A DNA stretch of 45,630 nucleotides from a virus. This document shows positions 41,253 through 45,630 of the stretch, in pieces (position 1 is the first letter of the stretch; each line of letters starts with the position of its first letter). Below the pieces are notes generated by a model. That model did not search any database. It worked only from the letters and a program-made list of their open reading frames with translations, and was not told the DNA's origin. Location of the stretch: positions 1 to 45,630 of the IMG/VR virus record IMGVR_UViG_3300027985_000472. The stretch is one strand, 5' to 3'. A program made the translations under genes and the position numbers.

Positions 41253-41809
41253 ATGCGCTTCCTCCCAACATTCCCCGCCATTTCCTTGACGCCATGTTCC
41301 TTAATCTGGAATATCCTCCCCCTCGTTACGCCATGGTCAGCGCCGATCGATGCCATTGTTTCGCCCTGGCTTACTCTCTCGACTATAGCACGGCGCTCAG
41401 GATCTTGTATAGAGGCTATCGCGGCATCGAGCTGTATGCGTGCCGGAAGGTCGGGGGAATAGCCCTCTAGTTCATCCTCGAGGGTTGAGCGTCCGTCGAA
41501 TGTTGGCGAGGACAGGGAGATTGTGCTGTCGTTAAACTTGGCGCGCTTTCGGGTTTTAATGTCCATGTATCGAGATATAGCCTTACGGATATAGAAATAG
41601 ATGAGCGTCTCGATTTTGGCTCCCGATGGATGATCTGGAATGTATGCATCGATGGCGCAAAAAATAGCGGCTAGGCAATCGGATTCTAGCTCCTCGTAAT
41701 CCTCTGGCGATAATATCTTGCCGTAATTTGCTCCATTGCGGCCATTAAGTGCATGGCCTACGAGTCCACGATATTTCTGTAGTGCTTGATATTGCTCTTT
41801 TGGGGTCAT
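41249..41809 (-). CDS. sigma factor-like transcription regulator
   Basis: A 186-residue protein starting at 41809 (AGGAGG upstream). Residues about 38-82 resemble sigma region 2 (DYEELESDCLAAIFCAID, then LIYFYIRKAISRYMD), and 135-176 carry a region 4-type HTH (DPERRAIVERVSQGETMASI, GVTRGRIFQIKEHG). It would redirect RNA polymerase or act as an activator at the late promoter elements (3536, 9419, 16616). This link is an inference. The only other candidate regulators are small zinc or HTH proteins. Confidence 0.72.
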   Translation of the reverse strand: MTPKEQYQALQKYRGLVGHALNGRNGANYGKILSPEDYEELESDCLAAIFCAIDAYIPDHPSGAKIETLIYFYIRKAISRYMDIKTRKRAKFNDSTISLSSPTFDGRSTLEDELEGYSPDLPARIQLDAAIASIQDPERRAIVERVSQGETMASIGADHGVTRGRIFQIKEHGVKEMAGNVGRKRI

Positions 41810-41828
41810 TATGGCGTTGCCCTCCTGG

Positions 41829-42320
41829 TCACAAATACATATTCCGATATACCCGCTCAATATACCACATCGTAGGCCCATCCGTAAAGACGCCTACTGC
41901 TCCTTGCCGATGCGCGGCTATGGCTAATTCCGGGGTTCCGAGAAAGGCGAGCGAGTCCTGATATTTGCGACCGGCTATAACCGCAGCGCTATATGGATCG
42001 GTCGGATCGTACTCGCCGTATTTCTCTACTCGCCAATCGCGGAATGTCTCGTTAATCTGGAATCGCCCGAGTGAGATTCCGCCGTCGCCCGGTACGTCGT
42101 CGCGCTCGTTCGATTCGGTGCGCGCGATGGCCTGAAGGATGGTTGCGGGCGCCCCGGTTATTGCCTCCGACCATTCGTAGGGAGTCATGTCTGGGCGCTT
42201 GTATTCTTGCTCCAAGGCTATCGGTATCGGATCGTCGAGACGCTGAACGAACGGCGTAGATGATATGACCAGCGCGGCGATGATGGATGGGAAAAGCCTG
42301 TTAATCGATACCGCCGTCAT
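41829..42320 (-). CDS. lytic transglycosylase-like protein with N-terminal signal/anchor
   Basis: A 163-residue protein. The N-terminus (about 8-24, RLFPSIIAALVISSTPF) is a signal or signal-anchor, and the catalytic segment has E69 in IARTESNERDD, GGISLGRFQI, and the late AAHRQGAVGVFTDGPTMWYIERV. It would cut glycan strands, making it a second lysin away from the M23 lysis block. The start at 42320 has GGAGG eight bases upstream. It lies in the early operon, so it could also have an envelope role in takeover. Confidence 0.78.
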   Translation of the reverse strand: MTAVSINRLFPSIIAALVISSTPFVQRLDDPIPIALEQEYKRPDMTPYEWSEAITGAPATILQAIARTESNERDDVPGDGGISLGRFQINETFRDWRVEKYGEYDPTDPYSAAVIAGRKYQDSLAFLGTPELAIAAHRQGAVGVFTDGPTMWYIERVYRNMYL

Positions 42321-42390
42321 CCGAATCTCCTCCGCCAAGACATATCATTAACAATGCTATAGCAATGGCTATATATCCCCATGTAGGCAT
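42301..42390 (-). CDS. 29-residue membrane peptide
   Basis: From ATG 42390, with AGGGGG four bases upstream, this tiny gene encodes MPTWGYIAIAIALLMICLG and an acidic GGGDSDDGGID tail. It ends inside the transglycosylase gene, and its codons supply the latter's ribosome site, so translation is probably coupled. Single-pass peptides of this size can be anti-holins, holin-like or toxin-like. Function unknown. Confidence 0.6.
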   Translation of the reverse strand: MPTWGYIAIAIALLMICLGGGDSDDGGID

Positions 42391-42391
42391 A

Positions 42392-42949
42392 CTACCCCCT
42401 ATCGTCCACGTCGGACTTGTAGAGCAGGCCATCGCGGGTGCCGCCATGGACTCGCGTGATATCCTGTATCGCTATCTGCCGAGCGAGCACGCGGCAATTT
42501 TTCCATCCGATACCGCCGCGCATATAATACTCGCCGTTGTGATGGAGGCTTAGTAGGCCGACGTCGTATTCGATCCCGTAGCCCCTTTCACCCCAGAACA
42601 GGCACGCGTCCCCAACCTGCGGCCCCTCCGCCTCGCGCTCCTTCGGCTCGTCGGCGAAAATGGCGGCGCATAGTGTTTCGCATTCATTAGTGGCGTCATC
42701 GTCGTGCTTAGCGTCCATAAATCCGTGCGGACCAGTGGGCCTAAAAAATGAAGCCCGCAACTTATCCACCACATCCTTAAGCGCCTCGGCCCGAGCTTCG
42801 GCGCGGATGCGGTCAAGTTCTTTATTCGCCTCTCCTTCCGTCGCGTGAAAACGTACATGGCTGGTTTCGTCTTCTTCATCATAAAAAACCGAGCATGAGC
42901 GAATGCTGGATATAACGTTATGAGATAGGTCGTTTATCTTACCGTCCAT
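42392..42949 (-). CDS. hypothetical protein
   Basis: A 185-residue protein. Its middle is a charged helix (EANKELDRIRAEARAEALKD), while the C-terminal part (GERGYGIEYDVGLLSLHHNG) is beta-like. No motif was recognised. It overlaps the next upstream gene by 11 bases. Confidence 0.55.
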   Translation of the reverse strand: MDGKINDLSHNVISSIRSCSVFYDEEDETSHVRFHATEGEANKELDRIRAEARAEALKDVVDKLRASFFRPTGPHGFMDAKHDDDATNECETLCAAIFADEPKEREAEGPQVGDACLFWGERGYGIEYDVGLLSLHHNGEYYMRGGIGWKNCRVLARQIAIQDITRVHGGTRDGLLYKSDVDDRG

Positions 42950-43181
42950 CCTCCACCTCCATAATCTTCATTGCCGCATAATCGGCTATCGATCGCGAAT
43001 TGAATAACGCGCTGGTTGCATCAACATCGCCGATGGTTATTGTGTAGTCGCTGAAATATCCACCTTCTGGTGGGCGGCTTTCTAGTGGATCGGCGCGCAG
43101 TACGGCGGGCTGAAATGGTATCCATTCGCCGCTCACGTTCATCGGTACTTTGTGGTAGATGATGTCGATAGATTTCTTCAT
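42939..43181 (-). CDS. hypothetical protein
   Basis: An 80-residue protein, start overlapping the membrane peptide stop. It has GEWIPFQPAVLRADPLE and FSDYTITIGDVDATSALFNS, mostly beta-like. No family was recognised. Confidence 0.55.
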   Translation of the reverse strand: MKKSIDIIYHKVPMNVSGEWIPFQPAVLRADPLESRPPEGGYFSDYTITIGDVDATSALFNSRSIADYAAMKIMEVEDGR

Positions 43182-43324
43182 ATAGCACCACGCCTACTCG
43201 ACCAATGGCGGTCGGCATAGTGATTCATGGTGCGATTGATATTGCGGCGTAGTTCGTCATCGCGGACGAGCGGGTAGAAAATTAGCGATGCGATGGCTCC
43301 GATGATGATTCCGATGGTGGGCAT
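43178..43324 (-). CDS. 48-residue membrane protein
   Basis: From ATG 43324 (GAGG seven bases upstream, TAATG overlap with the P-loop gene stop) it encodes one N-terminal membrane helix (about 3-18, TIGIIIGAIASLIFYP) and a basic tail with His/Arg (RTMNHYADRHWSSRRGAI). The stop overlaps the following start by ATGA. Role unknown. Confidence 0.6.
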   Translation of the reverse strand: MPTIGIIIGAIASLIFYPLVRDDELRRNINRTMNHYADRHWSSRRGAI

Positions 43325-43731
43325 TATTTGGCCTCGATATTATGAGTTACTAATTCTGATGGCGTGGCTTGCCTAAAATATTTATAGCATATACCATGAG
43401 TCTCGAATGGATATTCACTGTTTGGTTCAAAACTCGTGAGCTTTGATATTTTACCAATATCTGGACAATCTGGATTATGATCAGATAGAAATCCCCACTT
43501 TCCGATCCAGTCATTGCGAGTATCAGGCTTGTTTTCTTCATCGACGTTCATTATCACGTCGGATTCTATAATAACAAGCCGATTGATTTTTACTAGTGGA
43601 ATGAATTTGCCGAAATATCCATATTTTATGTCGAGATTATTCAGGGCTGGTATAAGAACTTCATTAATAAAATGCGTCTTCCCGCTTCCACTAGGCCCGC
43701 TAACTGTGATACTAATTTTCTCGTAAGCCAT
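43324..43731 (-). CDS. P-loop nucleotide kinase/ATPase-like protein
   Basis: A 135-residue protein with Walker A GPSGSGKT (12-19), then a helix. Later parts (VIIESDVIMNVDEE, possible Walker B; DWIGKWGFLSDHNPDC) are unlike common kinases. It could be a small nucleotide kinase or a regulatory NTPase. GGAGG lies upstream. DNA here is more AT-rich than most of the genome. Confidence 0.6.
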   Translation of the reverse strand: MAYEKISITVSGPSGSGKTHFINEVLIPALNNLDIKYGYFGKFIPLVKINRLVIIESDVIMNVDEENKPDTRNDWIGKWGFLSDHNPDCPDIGKISKLTSFEPNSEYPFETHGICYKYFRQATPSELVTHNIEAK

Positions 43732-43758
43732 TGTATACCTCCTAAAACCAAAAACCTA

Positions 43759-43830
43759 TTAGCGCGGCTGGATTTGAACCAGCGAATACCGGTATCAAAA
43801 ACCGGTGGCTTGCCTCTTGCCGACGCGCTA
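43759..43830 (-). tRNA. tRNA-Gln (UUG)
   Basis: A 72-base cloverleaf: acceptor tagcgcg with cgcgcta (U1-A72 as in bacterial Gln tRNA), a three-pair D stem, anticodon loop ttttgat giving TTG, T stem gctgg/ccagc and loop ttcaaat. No CCA is encoded. Confidence 0.9.
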
Positions 43831-43835
43831 GTGTT

Positions 43836-43853
43836 GCCGGGACGAATCCCGGC
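43836..43853 (-). other. UUCG-capped hairpin before tRNA-Gln
   Basis: GCCGGGA, TTCG loop, TCCCGGC on the minus strand: seven perfect pairs with an extra-stable tetraloop. No U-run follows, so it is probably a processing or stability element rather than a terminator. Confidence 0.55.
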
Positions 43854-43859
43854 GTGGTT

Positions 43860-44198
43860 CTACTCCTCCACCACCGGCGCTTCGCCCCTGAGCTTCTCGA
43901 GCCACTCGCTCGCCGTCTTGCTGTTGATCCTGGCGGCGTCGAGGTCTACTAGGAGCGATAGTCCTGCGTCGATAAGATAATCCATCGAATCCTCGTCGGC
44001 AGTGAGGAGCTGGCGCTCGATGTCGAGAATCTTCTCGGAGGTCTGCGCTTCGATCTCTTCGAGTCGGTCGGCCTTCTTAGCGAATGCTCGATCGATGCGC
44101 CGACTCTGCGCGGGCCACTTGACCGCCGTTACGACGTCGTCGGTCAGCTTGCGAAGCCAATCGAAATAGCTCGTCGGCTTCTTGTTCTCGTTCTTCAT
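43860..44198 (-). CDS. hypothetical helical protein
   Basis: A 112-residue acidic-basic protein. It has YFDWLRKLTDDVVTAV near the start and a long helix (KADRLEEIEAQTSEKILDIERQ). AGGAGG lies upstream, and a near-consensus promoter lies 30 bases before that. No family was recognised. Confidence 0.55.
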   Translation of the reverse strand: MKNENKKPTSYFDWLRKLTDDVVTAVKWPAQSRRIDRAFAKKADRLEEIEAQTSEKILDIERQLLTADEDSMDYLIDAGLSLLVDLDAARINSKTASEWLEKLRGEAPVVEE

Positions 44199-44227
44199 AC
44201 AATACCTCCTATGATTTCTTAAAGCCG

Positions 44228-44256
44228 AGCATACACCCGGCGTTAATGCCTGTCAA
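44228..44256 (-). promoter_or_regulatory. leftward promoter
   Basis: TTGACA (44251-44256) and TATGCT (44228-44233) with a 17-base spacer on the minus strand. It lies in the gap between two genes and would serve the run from 44198 leftwards, including tRNA-Gln and the replication genes. Confidence 0.7.
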
Positions 44257-44259
44257 GGA

Positions 44260-44712
44260 CTAAATACTGGAATGCAACATCCGCTTGCGACGATCTGATA
44301 TGGTTTCGTGGTGGTTATAGATGCGCTTCATTTTTACCGGCGCACCCTCTACGGTTACTATTGGAGAATAATCCATGATTGATGGATGCGTGGATTTCAC
44401 AACTCGCGTCATACCGCATACCGCATCCGAAGCGGTTGCGCTACTTGGCATCGAATGCCAATGTCCTTGCATTTTATCGCTTCGCGGCTCATATTTCTCG
44501 ACAAATGCGCGGAACCATTCGGGATTATCTATTGTATCGATATCATGCCGCTTGCATTTATCTTCCAAGTCATCGTGGAAGCCACAATCTGCTGGGCAAT
44601 TTTTACAATTAAATTGATGGCACGATCCACATTCCGAAATCTTCCTCGCCGTCTCCAACAACTCGGGCATCTTTTCCGCAGGATAGTCGCCTGATACGTC
44701 GATATCGCTCAT
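44260..44712 (-). CDS. Cys-rich hypothetical protein
   Basis: A 150-residue protein starting at 44712 (GGAGG upstream). Its N-terminal third has a cluster of Cys (CGSCHQFNCKNCPADCGF), six within about twenty residues, a probable zinc or iron site. The C-terminal part is polar. An early-operon protein, perhaps binding nucleic acid or a host protein. No family was recognised. Confidence 0.6.
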   Translation of the reverse strand: MSDIDVSGDYPAEKMPELLETARKISECGSCHQFNCKNCPADCGFHDDLEDKCKRHDIDTIDNPEWFRAFVEKYEPRSDKMQGHWHSMPSSATASDAVCGMTRVVKSTHPSIMDYSPIVTVEGAPVKMKRIYNHHETISDRRKRMLHSSI

Positions 44713-44731
44713 ACTTACCTCCAATCCCTAT

Positions 44732-44804
44732 TCAGGACAGCGGGATTTGAACCCACGTTCTCTTGCTCCCAAAGCAAGCGCCTTGCCAACTAGGCTATAT
44801 CCTG
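44732..44804 (-). tRNA. tRNA-Pro (UGG)
   Basis: A 73-base cloverleaf with acceptor caggata/tgtcctg (one U.G pair), D stem gcct/aggc, anticodon stem cttgc/gcaag and loop tttggga giving TGG, and T stem gtggg/cccgc (one U.G). No CCA is encoded. Confidence 0.9.
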
Positions 44805-45051
44805 CTGTCCCCTACTATCGCTCGGGGAGTCGCGGAGTTCTACCCGCTCAAGGGCGCCGCTTCATTCCTTCGGTGGCGAACCTTTAGCCGACTAATCTCG
44901 CCGGCCATATCCGGTGTACTGCCCGCCGGTAGACAGCCAGGTGGTCAAGCGCTGGCGCTTCCCGGTTGCCTGGACTTAGAAAGGATGCCCCGTATCGCCG
45001 GAGCAACGCGGCCATCCGCCACAAGGTAAAGTTATGGGCGGCAGGACTTCT
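44805..45051 (-). other. gene-free, GC-rich, probably structured RNA region
   Basis: No credible protein gene is present. By eye the stretch is more GC-rich than the surrounding sequence. Stems include CCAGG/CCTGG (44937-44941 with 44969-44973) enclosing AAGCG/CGCTT around CTGG (44947-44960), and TCCCC/GGGGA (44808-44812 with 44824-44828). It lies between two tRNA-type genes downstream of a strong leftward promoter, so it is probably transcribed. Confidence 0.45.
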
Positions 45052-45161
45052 TGGGAGCGGCGGGAGTCGAACCCGCAAAGTGTCCATGGTCGCCTTTTAG
45101 ATATCCATGTTTTCTAGGGTTGCGACCCCCGCGATGCGTATACCAATTCCGCTACGCTCCC
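45052..45161 (-). tRNA. tRNA-like element with Leu-type D and T arms, unresolved anticodon arm
   Basis: It has acceptor gggagcg/cgctccc, a D arm close to bacterial tRNA-Leu (gcggaattggtatacgc), and a perfect T arm gcggg/cccgc around ttcgact. The element is 110 bases, about 25 longer than a normal tRNA-Leu. The only U33-compatible hairpin in the middle has four pairs and would read CGC; a CATGG/CCATG stem follows. It may hold an insertion, an intron or a novel RNA. It is the first product of the promoter at 45230-45258. Confidence 0.5.
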
Positions 45162-45229
45162 ATGTCGCGGCAATCTCGGTGTCGCTCCTAGTGTCTTTCC
45201 ACCGTCATCATAAAAACGCTTGCATATAC

Positions 45230-45258
45230 TATATACCACACTCGCGCCATTATGTCAA
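45230..45258 (-). promoter_or_regulatory. strong leftward promoter for the tRNA/early operon
   Basis: TTGACA (45253-45258) and TATATA (45230-45235) with a 17-base spacer on the minus strand. The start of transcription would be near 45223, about 60 bases before the tRNA-like element. Closest match to sigma70 consensus in the window. Confidence 0.78.
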
Positions 45259-45407
45259 CTGGTTTACAGGCCATTTGGTGCGATTTTTTAAAAATAGTTT
45301 TATAATGATAGCGCCATCGAGCCACCAGCGACCCCATAGCCGACTGCAAATAATAGCCGCAAGAACATGAATAGCGATTCATAATATCGTCAATTCGCTT
45401 ACACTTT

Positions 45408-45436
45408 ATTTTAACAGTTTTTTATATTGTGTCAAA
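45408..45436 (-). promoter_or_regulatory. second leftward promoter
   Basis: TTGACA (45431-45436), a 17-base T/A-rich spacer and TAAAAT (45408-45413). It lies 178 bases upstream of the first leftward promoter with no gene between, so a leader RNA or tandem control is implied. Confidence 0.68.
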
Positions 45437-45474
45437 TTGGCGTTGTTTTGTGCCGATAGCGCTGTGAAATAGGT

Positions 45475-45502
45475 TGACTATTGCTCATAATTCATTATAC
45501 CA
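45475..45502 (+). promoter_or_regulatory. rightward promoter candidate
   Basis: TTGACT (45475-45480), 16 bases, TATACC (45497-45502). It diverges from the leftward promoter at 45408-45436. It reads toward the window end and, if the genome closes on itself, toward terS. Confidence 0.45.
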
Positions 45503-45630
45503 TAACGATAAGTGCTCAATTATCCATCAATTATCCAAAGTCGTCTTGTAAATCTATATACTAAAACTACTTACTTACTATCATAATTAAATCATTAAAT
45601 AATTAAGATAGATATATATATATGTGTATT

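Larger units (their letters stand above)
45162..45630. other. AT-rich control region without genes
   Basis: This 469-base end of the window contains two leftward promoters and one rightward promoter but no supported gene. The last ~200 bases are strongly AT-rich with repeated ta/at runs. It is a candidate for the divergent control region and possibly an origin. If the genome is circular or terminally redundant, it joins to the sequence just upstream of terS. Confidence 0.55.

Noticed and set aside
44763-45029. 88-residue plus-strand frame over tRNA-Pro and the structured region
   Set aside because: It overlaps a clear tRNA on the other strand and has no ribosome site.
45052-45161. tmRNA as an explanation for the 110-base tRNA-like element
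   Set aside because: It has a full D arm and is far too short for a tag-encoding RNA. A two-piece tmRNA would need the partner piece, not seen.
45188-45382. 64-residue minus-strand frame with CSC near its start, in the control region
   Set aside because: No ribosome site, it contains a strong promoter within it, and codon use is unlike the neighbours. It could be real only if the upstream promoter makes a near-leaderless mRNA.
1-45630. Integrase, repressor, transposase, insertion sequence or CRISPR array
   Set aside because: None was recognised on either strand. The short TQFG and late-promoter repeats are not CRISPR-like in spacing or form.

Overview
The window looks like the essentially complete genome of a tailed phage with a contractile tail (Mu/P2-like myovirus architecture). 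It opens just upstream of the small terminase gene and ends in an AT-rich control region. No integrase, transposase or repressor was recognised, so a virulent lifestyle is the simplest reading. Two proteins have lipoprotein signal peptides ending in Leu/Val-Ser-Cys, and there are spanin-like membrane proteins, so the host should have two membranes. A spirochaete-like or other diderm gut bacterium would fit, but this is inference and the host is not identified by the sequence.

Rightward late half (1-26.3 kb). Head genes come first: small and large terminase, a gp10-like protein, a gpW-like joiner and the portal. A cargo and lysis block follows (5.5-9.4 kb): a membrane/coiled-coil protein, a virion-like hypothetical, an M23 endopeptidase with its domain halves in swapped order, a two-helix holin-like protein, two membrane-anchored coiled-coil proteins overlapping in different frames, a metallophosphoesterase and a MazG/DUF1599-like protein. 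Head genes then resume with a ClpP-like protease (with a nested scaffold start), decoration protein, major capsid and connectors. The tail module has sheath, tube, a chaperone pair joined by a -1 frameshift, two tRNAs, tape measure, a gpN-like protein, a LysM hub, spike, gp46-, gp47- and gp48-like baseplate proteins and fibres. Three near-identical promoter elements (3536, 9419, 16616) and one related sigma70-type promoter (49) divide this half into transcription units. A bidirectional terminator closes it at 26352-26383.

Leftward half (45.2 down to 26.4 kb). This is a dense run of mostly overlapping early/middle genes read from consensus-like promoters at 45408-45436, 45230-45258 and 44228-44256, with further candidates at 36231-36259 and inside the helicase gene (31541-31569). 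It encodes a tRNA-like element, tRNA-Pro, tRNA-Gln, a P-loop protein, a lytic transglycosylase, a sigma-like regulator, a DNA methyltransferase, a primase-helicase, YopX-like, SSB and DUF551 proteins, a transglutaminase-like lipoprotein, a VRR-NUC nuclease, an SF2 helicase, a YqaJ-type exonuclease with a RecT-type annealing protein, a second lipoprotein and many small proteins, several with cysteine-pair zinc motifs.

How it works together (inferred): host RNA polymerase reads the leftward promoters. Primase-helicase, SSB and exonuclease/RecT replicate and recombine the DNA. The sigma-like protein is a candidate activator of the three repeated late promoters. The late half then builds head and tail and lyses the cell. 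Several genes were added here because they are very short or use nested or unusual starts: 9484-9579, 10301-10642, 26387-26536, 29207-29383, 33670-33828, 42301-42390 and 43178-43324.
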